A stretch of DNA of 64,000 nt, from contig JAAOMT010000128.1 of NCBI GenBank assembly GCA_016748015.1, positions 1,627,043 through 1,691,042 on the forward strand. The letters are read 5' to 3'. The position numbers and the translations under genes were made by a program. Numbering within the stretch: the stretch's first letter is position 1; each line of letters opens with the position of its first letter. Under the pieces are notes generated by a model, which ran no database searches, was not told the origin of the DNA, and was given only the letters and a program-made list of their open reading frames with translations. Below are positions 46,737 through 59,158 of this stretch, in pieces. The stretch comes from Geosiphon pyriformis. Taxonomy: Eukaryota; Glomeromycota; Glomeromycetes; Archaeosporales; Geosiphonaceae.

Positions 46737-49700
46737 TTTTAAAAAACCAGTATGTTAATAAAAGGTTTTTTTATATTTTAGAGGTTTTGGAAATTTATTT
46801 TCCAATATTTAATTTTATAGTTAAGTTGTATAATTTTTTTTGATTTTTTTTATTGTTTGAAAACATATATATATTTTTTTCTGATTTTTTATAAAACTAG
46901 AAATATTTAATTCTAATTAAACTTTTATTTATTTATTTTTTGCTTGTATTTTTGTATTATATCTTTTTTTTATCAATTGTGATTTCTATTAGTGTTGTGA
47001 ATTATTGTAAAAGTTTTAAAATTTTGTTTAAAAGATTTATACTAAAAATGTTTTGATCTTTTTTTCTTATTCTTTTGGTATTTATATATATATAATTTGT
47101 GTAATTTAATTTTTTGTAATTGGATTGTGTTTTACAATAACAATTAATTTTAAATCTTGTAAAATATCTTCAGATTTAATTAATAATATTTTTTGTATTA
47201 TATAATAAAATTTTAAACAATTTTTATGTATGATTTTTTTTAAAATTCTGTTTTTTAATTATAGTTTGTAAGCTTTATTGCCAAAAACTTTATGTATGTA
47301 AAATGGTCTGTTCTATTTTGAGTCAAATTTTTCATTTTACAGTTTTTTAACTTTAATACAATATAATAATATTTGATCTTCAATTTTAAATTCAATTAAT
47401 TGGTCTAACAGGTAATTATTATGTCTTTTTTTTGTTATTTTTAAGAATTATTAATATTATTAGCTGTTGTTTTATGATTGTTTTTTAGTATTTCTATGAG
47501 CTAATATGTTTTTTAATATAAAATAACTGCAAAGTTTTCTTTAGTAATTGTTTTTATTAAAAAAAAAATATTTTTAATTTAATAAGCAGTATGGTTCTTT
47601 TATAAACTAGTTTAAATAGTGTAAATTAGATAGTATTTTGCTTTAATATTTAATATGCAAATAATATTAAGAGTATAAATAAGTCTTATTCTTATATATT
47701 TTTGTAACTTATTTTTATTAAAGCTTTATATAATATTTGGTTAAATTATTCTACTAATCTGTTTGTTTAAGGATAATATAAGAATAACAAAGATTATTTT
47801 ATTTTAAATTATTGGCTTAGTTTTATTAAAGTACTATTAACAAAATAAGTTTTTTAATCAGATAATAATTTTTTTAAGTATTTATATTAACAGATCAAAA
47901 TTTGGTATATAAATTTAGCTATTATTTTAATATCTATAACTTGAATAGCTCGAGTTTTTGGCCATTTAAAATAGTCTATAGCTATTATAATATATTGGTT
48001 TTTTTAAAAATAATTGAAAAAAATCCAATCAAATTAATTTTAATTCTATTAAATAAATTTTCAATTAAAATAAATTAAAATAGTTTTGTTATTCTGGCTC
48101 TTTTTTTTTAACAGAAGTTATAGTTGTGAACATATTTAAAAATATTTTTAATATAAATTTATTGTTTTTTCTAAGATAGCATTTTTATTAAAGTGTTTAG
48201 TAATTGAATTAGAATTTATGTTAAATAAAATTGTTTCTTTTTCTATATCTTTTATGACTTTTTGTAATGTATTGTAGTTTTAGTATTCTTATTAATATAA
48301 TTATTTATTGTAAATAAAATAGTTTTAAGCTTGTTTTTATATAATACTTTGTTTTTGTTGAGATAATTTCTTTTTAAACTAAAGTATTAACAGATATTAA
48401 TATAATTTTTGGTATATAAGTGTGTCTATTTAGCAAGATTAAACCTGTGTTATTTTTAATAAACTGTTAGCATTGGTATTTTTAGCTTTTTTTTTTTAAT
48501 ATATTTTATAGAAAAATTATTAGAAGTAAATATTCTATTTTACATATCTTTTTTTAAGTTGTGGTTTGCTAAAAAATCAGACTAATTCTTTATAATTTAT
48601 ATGTAAATTAAATAGTTTGTAAAGATAATATTTCCAATATTATATGGTTCAGTAAATAATAAAGTATTCTAAGTCTATAGTACTGTATATTTTTTCAGCT
48701 GTATTAGTGTTTTTGCTAATACAAACAATTAAATATTTTTTATTATCAAACTTAATTTGAAATGAAACTGCTTTAAAAGTATTCTTTAATATATTAGTAA
48801 CTACAATAAATTATTTATTAAAATCTAGATATATTAAGATTAAAACTTTAATTAATTAATGCTTAAAGTAATTAAAAATCTTCTATTGTTCAGTTTTTTA
48901 TATATATGATATATGTTTTAAGAGCAAATAATAGAAAAGTTTAATAATATTTGAAAATTTTTTAATAAAATAACAGTTATTTTTGACAAGTCTTAAAAAT
49001 TTTTAAGTTTACAAAGATTAGTTGAGACCAGAAATTTTTTACCTTTTTTAACTTTGTTTAAATCAAATTTTACTTTATTTTTTCTAAAAATATGTTTAAG
49101 AAATTTTAGTTTAGTTTTTCTAAAAAAATATTTGTTAAGATTAAGTTTTAGTTTAATATTACAAAAACAATTAAAAATTTGTTAAAGATAAAACAGATAA
49201 TTATCAAAGATCTTTAAAAAAATATTGGTATTATTTAAATAGATAATAATTGATTTTTACAGAATTTTTTGTACATAATATTTATTAAGTATTAAAAAGT
49301 AGCAGAAGTATTGTAAAGTCCAAAAAGCATTATATTAAACTTAAAGTTTTCATTTTGAATATTAAAAACAGTTTTTTTTTTCATTTGAATTCATTTTGAT
49401 TTGTCAATATTTGCTGGCTAAATCTAATAAAAAAAACTATTTTTTATTTTCTAAATTGTTTAAAATTTCTTAAATAAAAAAAATTAAATAACTATCTTCT
49501 TAAATATATTATTAAGTTTTTAATAGTCAACATAAAAACATATTTTCTTGTTTTTTTGGGTAATTAAGATAACAAATAAAAATTAGAAGCTTAATAATTT
49601 TTTGATTAAGCCATTATTTAACATTTATTGTATTTTTTGTTTGATTAAATTGTCTTTATTTAGGATAATCTTATAAGTTTATTATTTAATTGGCCTGGTA

Positions 49701-52700
49701 TTTTTATTATGTATTGTCAATATAATAGGATTAAAATAACAGTGGTTATATTGATAAGTTTTATTTTGTTACTGGTTTTTTTTTATATAATTAATTTATA
49801 TATATTTTTTTTTATTAAATTCAAATTTTTGGATTTTTTTAGCAATAAGACTTAGTTTTTTTCGCATAATTACTAAGATCAGTTGTAAAATTTTTACAAA
49901 AAGTAAAAAAATTGTTTAAGCAATTTTTTTTGTGATTTAATTATATAGAGCTTGTTAGAATTGTTTTAAAGCATTATAATAATATTTTTAATATATTCAA
50001 TATTAATTATTTCTTCTTTGACATTAATTTTTTTATTTGTAAAGCTAAAATAAGATATAATTTATATTATTATGCTAATAAAAATTTTTAAAGCTAATTT
50101 AAAATCTATTTTTATAAAAGAATAGACAACTATAATTATAAAGAATTATTCAAAGTATCTTAAATTAAATTTTATATTATTTGCATGTACTCTTTCAGAA
50201 AATATTTTTTTATTATTATTATTGTATTATTTTAATTTTAACTTTTTAAAAAAATTGAGATAAATAAAGTATTGTTTAATTTTAATAATCATATTTAGTT
50301 CTTAAAATATAATGTTTTTTGTATTTAATAAGTATTTTTCTTTGGGTTTTTCAAGTTCAGAAATAAAATAAAGTACTTATAAAAATAAATTAAACAAAAA
50401 CTTATATTTATTATAATATTAAAAATGACAAAAAATTAAACAGTGATTATATAATTTGGTGTTAAGATTAGCCAATTTTTGTTTTTGTTTTTTTTAAGTA
50501 GAAACAAGTTCTTAATAATATTTTTAAAACATTTTAAGATTATTAATAAACAGGTTATCTATCTTTTTAACTATTATTAAGATATTTTTAATAATATATA
50601 TCTCTTTAATAATAACTTTTTTTATTTTATTGTAGCTATTTTCTAAATTTTGTTTTTATTATAAAGATATAAATCTAATTGCTTAATTATAGGTAACAAC
50701 AAATAGAGTTCTTTTTTAAGTCTAATTGGTAATTAAAATTGTGTATTAATATAATTTATTACATGTTTTTTCTCTATCAAGAATATTGTTTTATAGTTTT
50801 TTATTTAATAGAATCTTATTATAGATAAAACATAATATATTATTCTATTTAGTTTTGTTATATTAAGTGTTCAAATTATTTTAATATATAAGAACAACAA
50901 TAATATCTGAGAATAGTCAATTATATTTTATTATCTTTAATATATGTACTTATTGATAATAATTTTTTTTACAATCTATACAAATTAATTTTAGAAGATA
51001 ATATAGTTAATTATATTGGTTTTATAAAACATAAGCAAAGATTAAAGCTTGTAATATTTTTTTGGCTTTTTTTTATATAAGAAGTAAGAGTAATTTTGTT
51101 TTAAATTCATTAATTCAAGAAATTTGGTATGTTTTTAAGATTAGTTAAATTATAAACTTTTTAAATTTGATAAAAGATAGTTTAAATATTGTTAATTTAA
51201 AATGTCTACAAGTGACAGATATTCGAATATATTGATTATTAAATAAAATTTAAAGCTCTTGAATATTCTAATTAAGAATAATATAAGTCTTAGTTAATTA
51301 ATTATTATTAATTAAAGTTTGGTATTAAGTTACTTTTATTACAAAAACTTTGATTAAAATTATGATTCCATTTAATTTAAAAAAAAATTGTTAATTTTTC
51401 TTATTTGTATTTTGATATTTTTATTAACTATAATAATTTTAACTATAGTTATATAATTAATTTACAATCTAATTAATTCACAAACTGTTTTATGATTATA
51501 TTACCAGTTAAGTTGTTATTAAATATTAGTTTAATATTTATTTGTTCTATTGTGATATTAGTATATATTGTTATAATTGGTTTGTTTTAATTGATAACAG
51601 CTTTACTAAAAAAATTAAAAGTATTTATGTTGTTAATTTTGAATAAAAATATGACTACAAACATTTTATTTTTATTGATTATAACTGGAAAAATTATATT
51701 AAAAAAGACTTAGTTATTGTTAATACAAAAAAAATTGGTAATTTTAATTGTAGTTTTTTTTTTTAAAAAATACAATATTATTAAAATTCTGGGTTTCAAT
51801 AAAATTAAGATATAATACTTGGTTTAGATATTCAATTGGTGGTGTTTATAATAATAAGTTGTTGTAATTTATGTTTCAAATTAGTATTATTGGGTTTTAA
51901 AATTGGTTTTTGAGATTATTTCTTTATTTTTGGCTATAATTAATAGTTTTAAGTTTTAAATTAATGTTTTAAGAGATTTAATATTGAGATTAAAGTAGTA
52001 TTATTGTTTGAAAAAATTGGTAATAGTTTAGTAATAACTACAATATATATTGAAATTGCTAATATTAAAAAATAGAATAATAATATTCTAATAATTGTAA
52101 ATATTTTAATTATTATTAATATTAATTTTTATGATTTTAGTATGTTATTTTTTTGCAACAATTTTTTATAATATAACTAAATTTCTAATAATAATAATTA
52201 TAGAAATCTTGTATCCAAAGTTATTGTTGTTGTTAATATTATTGTTGTTATTAGTATTTTGTATTATTGTTATTTTCTTAATATTATAAAAACTAATATA
52301 TTTTTAAATTTTTTACAAAGAATTTTTCAATTTTTTAAAGTAATTCTTACTTAATTAAGTAAGTTTTATGTCAATATTAGAAGTTTTATTTATGGCCAAA
52401 TTAACAGCTTGGGTGTAATTTGCTTTTTGTTTAGCAGATTTAAAGTTATAAACAAACATTATTGTATTTTGTAAACTTTTAAAATAGTAAGATCTAATAA
52501 ACCAAAAAATATTGCTTTTAAATTTTTTTATAAATTGGTTTAAAATTTGGTTAAATGTATAATAATTTTTTTTAATGATAAAAAATTTGATTAAATTAAT
52601 TAAGATAAGTAATAACTGCTTTATAATTTTTTTGTTTTATAATATTAAATTGATTTTATAGTTGAATTATGATATTAAAATCACAAAAATACTATAAAAA

Positions 52701-53798
52701 AACAAATTTAAAAATAGCAAAGTCAGTTAGTTTTTCATTAAAACTTTGATATTATAAGTTTGTAATTTTAATCAAAAAAAAGTAAAACTTGAATTGTTCT
52801 GATCTTGTTTTAATTATTGGCTATAATTGTTTTTTTAGCTTTAATAATTTAAGTGTAGACATTTTTTTTTTAAGAATTTTTTTAATCTAGCAATGTTTTT
52901 GTAAGCCATAATAAAAGTAATAAAAAGTTGTTTGTTTACTAACAAAAAAAAAATTGGTAAAAATAATTTGGGTTTTTTTGTTAAATTTAATATTAATTGT
53001 TTTTTTTTGTTTATAGTTATAATTAATTGAAAAAGTACTGTTTTTTTAAAGAAAGTAATTATTAATTCTGTTAATAATTATAATAGTTGTTGTTTTTAAG
53101 TAATAGTATTCTAGAAAGAATTGTTTATTATTAGAATAAGATTTTTAAATAATGTTTTGTATTTTTTCAATAATTTAATTTAGAAATTTCTGTTAAAATC
53201 TTAAAAATAAAAATTTCTAAAAATTTTTGGAGTTTTTGGCTAAGATCTGATAAGTTGATTAAATAAAATTCTACTTTTTGAAGTCTAATAATATGAAAGT
53301 ATTGTTAGTAATAAAAGTCTTGATTTTTTTTTAATAGTAGATTGCAGTTTTTTTGTTTAAATTGTTATTAGATATTATTTTCTGTGTTTAATTTGGATTT
53401 TTTCAAAAAATTTAATATTGTAATTTTTTTTAAGTTGTAAATAACAGTTTTGCATATATATCTCGATTTTTTTGTTAATAAAAAGAAGAGTTTTTATAAT
53501 TGCTCTTTTGGTGATTAAAATTAAATATGATAATAAATTCTAGTAAATCTGTTTTTTAAGTTTTTTAGTATCTGCTGTTTTGTCTAAATAATAGTCAATT
53601 TTAAAATGTAAATAATAAAAAAAATTACTTTTAGCTATAAATGTTTTTTTTATATTTTTTAAATTTTTTTAAAAGTATTGATATAATGCTCTTCTAAAAA
53701 ACAAGTAGTCTTTTCTAATTGTTTTAATAGTTGCTATTTTGTAAGTTTTTTGAATGTTTTGTTTCTGAAAATTTTATAATCTTATAAGAAGCAACAAA
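46737..53798 (-). pseudogene. Fam3 gag-pol remnant (minus strand)
   Basis: This is an A/T-dominated ghost. Read on the minus strand, the domains from high to low coordinates are gag (about 53700-52300, with an AVNLAINKTSNIDIKL-like piece near 52400 matching Fam2 AINLVMNESSDLDSKL), protease (about 52000-51700), dUTPase (50115-49811), RT (about 49750-48900, with FNIMLFGLYNTSATF near 49320), RNase H, and integrase (about 48050-47400, with YIIIAIDYF and RAIQ near 47960). No frame is open. The colinear order is the same as Fam1 and Fam2. It continues past the Fam2-old insertion at 16008-15668. Confidence 0.75.
49811..50115 (-). pseudogene. dUTPase remnant in Fam3
   Basis: The minus-strand reading includes LKIALKIF, EEIINIEYIKNIIIML, KIAQTIFLLLVKILQL and IAKKIQKFEF. 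These align in order with the motif II-V region of Fam2-young (LKIALEIL, IINAGYIGNIIAML, AQAIFLSLVKIAQL, IAREIQGFKL). Catalytic motifs are lost. It shows that the dUTPase was already present in a third family. Confidence 0.65.
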
Positions 53799-54765
53799 TA
53801 TTATAGATTAATTTGATAAAATATAATCTTAATATTTGGCATTTATGATTTAAATACTAAAAGCAGTATAAAAATTAAATAAATTGGTTTTGGTTATATT
53901 GTAAATTATTAGTTTTAAAAGTTTTTTTGTTTAAAGTTTTACCTATTAAGTTTTTTTGTTATAAAGCACAAAAATATTGTTTTTTCAATTAGATTGCTAT
54001 AATTGTATTTTTTTTAGAGCTAATAAGCACAATTACTAAAGTCTGATATTATTTTTTGTTTTTTTAATAAGTAAACAAAATAAAGTTAATATTTTAACCT
54101 AAAAAAAACTTTTTTTTTTATCAAACTATTATGAAGTTTATTCTTAAACAATTAATTTTCAATGTTGTTACTTCACAAAAAAAATAAATAAATAATTAGT
54201 ATCTTATTGATTATTATAATCAAAAGCAATTAGTCTAAATCATTAAAGTTTTAAAAGTATTTATATTAATAGAATCTGGTTTAAAACAAAGATAAAAAAA
54301 ACAATTAATTTAATTTAATAATTAAAATATTGAAATTAAGTACTTGTAAATTAAATAATAAGATTTTATTAAATTAATCAAAAAATATATAAAATAAAAT
54401 TTTATTAAACTAAAGTTAAGATAGTAAAAAAAAATTAATTTTTGTTTGTTTTGTTCTTTTTCTATCTGCTAAAATTATTTTTTTTATACATATTTTCTAG
54501 TTTTATAGAATTGCTTTAATTGTTTGTTATTACTAATTACTATTTACTATTTTAGCTATTGCTTTGTTTTTTTATTATAAGTAATTATTCTATATTATTA
54601 CTAATTATTTTGTGCTATTTTGTGTTATTGTGTATTATCTTGTATTATTCTGAATTATTTTGTATTATTTTGTATTATTTTATGTTATCACATTTTTTTT
54701 ATGTTATTATGTAGTAATTATATTTTTTTAATAATTTTAAATTATTTTTTTTTATTTAGATAACA
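53799..54765 (-). repeat. 5' LTR of Fam3
   Basis: In + coordinates it starts TATTATAG and ends AGATAACA. Minus-strand sequence after the LTR reads TTTGTTGCTTC, a decayed form of the TTTGGTGCTCC primer-site junction of Fam1 and Fam2, confirming orientation. Confidence 0.75.
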
Positions 54766-56020
54766 ATATTTATTATAATAGCAATAAAAAATATCTAATA
54801 ACAACCAAGTATTATTGTTGTTCATGTATTTTAAAATAATTTAACTACTCAAAAAGACAAAAAAAATGAGATAACAAATTATGTTTAATCTGTAAAAAAA
54901 CTTTTTCTAACAAAAAAATATAAAAAAATAGTTTAAAAAAAGAAAAAACATGTAATAAATCATATTAATACATAATTTTTATACATAAATGAATAAAAAA
55001 ATGCTATTAAAAGCTATATATAATCATGTTTTTATTTGTTTAAATAGTTGTTTATATAACAAAAATAAAATCTAAAGAATAGTAATTACTAAATATAATA
55101 GTATCATTAAAAAAAAATACATGTAATTAAAAACATGCATAAAAAAAATTATTTTTTGTAATATTTAACAATCTAACAAAATTAAATAAGTATTACCAAT
55201 TACTAATATTTACTTAAAAAAAACAAAAACAAGATTTAATACAGGGAACTAATAGTCTTACTTGTCAAGAAAAACTTATTAATCTTAATATTTAATTATG
55301 TAAATACTATTTTATTTTATATTAATTCAAATATTGTAATAAATATAATCTTATTTATAATTCACTATCACATATTATCTATTTTATTTTAAAGCTTAAC
55401 AAACCAATTACCAAAGCCAATAAATTAGAATTAGAGTTTAATTTTAATTCAAATATTACTTTTAAATTTAACATAAATTTTAATATTGTTTCTAAAACTA
55501 AATAATATATTGTCTTTAATTTAATAAAAATAGAAGAATTAAAATAGTTTAGCAAAGATAATAAAGATATTATGTCTAAAAAAGCACATAAAACAAATAT
55601 TAAATTTAATTTTAAATATTTAAAACAAGTTTTTATAGTTTTAAAACTTTACTTACTTATTAATATAGATTTAAAATTAGCATTAAAAGTTTTGACAACT
55701 ATTATAGTTTAATTTGCATTCAGATCTAGCTTAATTAAAAAATAAATTACTGTAAAAAAAGAAATAGTTAATACCAAATATATAAGAAATATTGTTATTA
55801 TGCTACAAAATAAAGCTAAAAAAATAGCACAAAATATATATTTGTCTTTAATTAAAATATTTAAATTAGTATTAATAAGAATGAAAAAAAATCAAAAATA
55901 ACTGCTAAAGAAATTAAAAGATTTAAATCAATAAAAAAATCAATATATTTGTTAACATAACAAAAAAAATTATAGATCAAAGAAAAATTATTTTTACAAG
56001 TTATATTGTTTTTATTCTGT
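54766..56020 (+). pseudogene. Fam2-oldest internal region, continuation (cysteine-rich region and dUTPase)
   Basis: It resumes exactly where 14727 stopped when aligned with Fam2-young (near 40672). The cysteine-rich region aligns at about 54800-55350. A dUTPase ghost is at about 55590-55950 (TTIIVFAFRSSLIKK-like, then NTKYIRNIVIMLQNKA). Alignment to Fam2 ends near 56010, inside the region after dUTPase. RT and everything downstream are missing from this copy. Confidence 0.7.
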
Positions 56021-59010
56021 TGTTATTAACTTGTAGTTTGATGAAATATATTTTCAATTTGTAAAAATATTAGAAAAAAAAGAGTATTAAATCATAATAT
56101 AATATTATAACAAATTATATAAAAAAAAGTTTTTTTTTTAAAAAAATATATTTTGATTCAAAATTTTTCTATTAGATATTAATTAAAACTATTTTCTATA
56201 TAAATCAATTTTAATAAAACTTAATTTGAAAAACATAAAAATCTTTAATTATTTTTGTTTCGAAATTAACCATTTTATTAATATTTTGAAATTAATTAAT
56301 TACCAATTTTAGTAATCATTAATAACTTTCAGATTTAAATCTTAAATAACTTTATTAACACATTTTTTTAGTTTATTATTATTTTTTCTTTTATTTTTTT
56401 TTATATTATTAAATAGTTTACAGTTAAGATTTCTTGTAAAAGAGTTGACTTTTATAGCAAAGTAATTACACATATTTTTAAAAAGCTTATAGACAAATTT
56501 TTAAAAAAAAACTGATTTTTATTACAAAATAACTATATAAATAATTGGCACAAAATTGGTTATTCTATTTTAAATTCAATAATATATATAGTTTAAAATA
56601 TAAAAAAATACTTTAAAAGAAAATTAGCTTATTAAAAATTTATTAATTTTTATTAATAACAGAATTAATAACAAACAACATTAATAATATTAAAAAAATG
56701 TAGAAAAATTTTCAATAATATTTGGTGTTTTTTCAAAAATAATACAGCAATAAATAAATTAAAATAATAATTACATTTAATATAACAACTTTAAAAAATA
56801 TTACTTAATTTATATTTATTGTAAACAATAATTTAGAATTTGAGACAAAATTACAACTTTTAAAAAAACACTTTTAATACATTAAAAATCGAATTAATAA
56901 CTATTTTTTTGGAAACTACAATATCACAAAAATCAAAAAAAATCTTTTTAAAAACTTAATTTATTATTTAAACAAAGATTCAGAAGCTATTAATATTAAC
57001 ACTTATATTACTTATTTTGAAAAATTTAATTATAATATTATTAAGTTTTGTAAAAAAAATATTCTGCTAACTCACAATTTATTTTTAAACTTAAGTTTAA
57101 ACCAGAAACAAACAACAAAAACAAACAGATAAATACCAAATCTGTTTATACAATTTTTAATATATTAAAGACAATATTCTAATAATTATATACATTTAAA
57201 CAAAAAGCAAGCATTAAACTATTACTTTTAATTACATTTTTTTAGCTTTATTTGTTTAAACACAAACACTAAATTTACTATTCAATTGATTTTTAAGATC
57301 TGAAAACTTTACCAAAAGTCTTATTTAATAGTTTAAATTAATTTATACTAACACTAATTTTTTTAATTATTTAACTGAAAACCAAAACAAATATTCAAAA
57401 ACACTATTTTACAAAAAAAAACATTTCTGAATTAATTAAAAAAAAAATTACAGACAACAAAGAAAAAAATAGCCAATATATATATTGTAAAAATTCTTAA
57501 TTTTTTTAAAAAAATACTAAAACCAGTTTTCAAAAATGAGTTGACCAAGTTAATAAAGCAGAAAATACAAATAAATAAAATGCAGTAAGAATATTAAGAA
57601 CAATTTCTTATTTTTTTAAAAAAACTATAGGCAAATAATTTAAAAGCTTGGCTGTTTTTTTTGTAAATTAGTCAGTTTTTAAAACTGCTTTTCTTAAACA
57701 GTTTATAAAAAACAAAATTTCAATTATACTTTAAAACTGTTTTTAAAACATCAAACAAAAACCATTTGAGTCTGTTATAACTTATATTAAAAAATTCAAC
57801 AAACTTTTTTAAAGGATTTGCCAGCTAAAAACAAATGCTTATTACTCTAATTCTTAAATTTTGGATTAATTTATTACTGGTTTAAATAATAAATTAATTA
57901 AAAAAGTTTATTTATATGTTTTAGCAGATTTAATTACTGCTATTTAATATGCTAAAAACTTCAAAATGGCAATAAAAAAAACAAATTACACCAAATTTAT
58001 TAACTTTACAATTAAAAAAACCACATTAGTAGCTAAAAAAAAATCAATCAGCTTATCAAAAAAGTTAAAACATATTTTGTTAACTAATAATAAAAGTACT
58101 AACTATCTTAATAATAAAACCAAAAAAATTTATTATTATCTAATAACAATCAAACTTAACAATTAAACTCAACAATTAACTGTTATTATTGTAAAATTTT
58201 AGAATACTGAAAACATAATTGCCAAAAAATGCAATAAAACTAACAATAACAAAATAATTAATATTATTTTTTACTATAATAGCAATTATATAATTTATTC
58301 TTACTTACTTATTACTTACCAAAATTTTAAATTAATTATTATTGGCCTGCTTTATCACAATAACAGCATTATTAATTATCTTTAATTTAAAATTATTAAT
58401 TATTAACAAAAAAATTGGTTTAATTCAACTAATTTAATTTACAAAATTGTTTTTTAATTAATAACAACAGATTTGGTTTTAATAATTAATTGGTGCTTTA
58501 CAACAACAATCAACAGTTATTCAGATATTTTTATACTTAACCAAGCTATTTTACAATATCTAAAAACTAGAATTTTTATTATACTGCATTTTTGAAAAGT
58601 AAAGTTATAGCATAATTACAAAACTTTTTTCACAATTCTACCAGCAAAAATTGCCAAAAATATTAATATTTTAAACATATTTTTATTCAAATTTAAAGCA
58701 AATAAATTATTTTTTTTACTTAACAATACAGTAATTTTAAAACAAAAAACAATTACAATAATATATATTAAGACTAAAATTAAAAAAAAATTAATTTAAT
58801 TAATTCTAAACAGTAGATTTGCCAAAAACATTATTATTTATTAATTAATATAAAAACTGAAGTAAAATATAAACCAATTTGTTTAAACAGTAATTTTTAT
58901 TATTAATAGTATAAAAAAAACACCAATTAAAAAAATTGACAACTTTTTTTTTATAATTAATAAAATCACTATTTTAATTAAAGTTTTTATTATAAATGTA
59001 TTTTAATATT
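56021..59010 (+). mobile_element. Fam1-old: decayed, truncated Fam1 element
   Basis: A 5'-truncated Fam1 LTR (about 56026-56720; about the first 290 bp missing) ends AATAATA and is followed by TTTGGTG and the Fam1 leader. Gag aligns at about 56860-58250 (28080 onward of Fam1-young); the zinc knuckle ghost near 58178-58220 reads CYYCKILEY, stop, KHNC. Protease starts at about 58730 and also reads LNS at the active site. The element is cut at about 59010 by LINE-B. Nearly all changes relative to Fam1-young are towards A/T. Confidence 0.8.
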
Positions 59011-59158
59011 AAAAAAATTGTTAAAAACTTCTTTTTCTCCTTTGTCCCAAATTCCTAAAAAAGAGTCAAATTTTGAAAGAAGTTTTTTCTGTTTTTACAT
59101 ACTGTTTTCCACTATTTCACAAGAATCAAACCCTTTCATTGTTGGACCGGCTGCCACT

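Larger units (their letters stand above)
14728..54765 (-). mobile_element. Fam3: decayed Ty3/Gypsy-like element on the minus strand, itself host to the inner stack
   Basis: Matching LTR-like blocks lie at 14728-15667 and 53799-54765 (for example TTTGGCA(C/T)TTRTRATTTAAAT in both). Between them the minus strand reads gag, protease, dUTPase, RT, RNase H and integrase from high to low coordinates. Fam2-old is inserted near its 3' end. The outer flanks GTAC (14724-14727) and ATAT (54766-54769) differ only by transitions, weakly consistent with a decayed 4-bp duplication. Confidence 0.75.

Noticed and set aside
57966-58166. Lys/Asn-rich open frame
   Set aside because: It aligns with gag of Fam1-young and is a chance open piece of the decayed Fam1-old gag.
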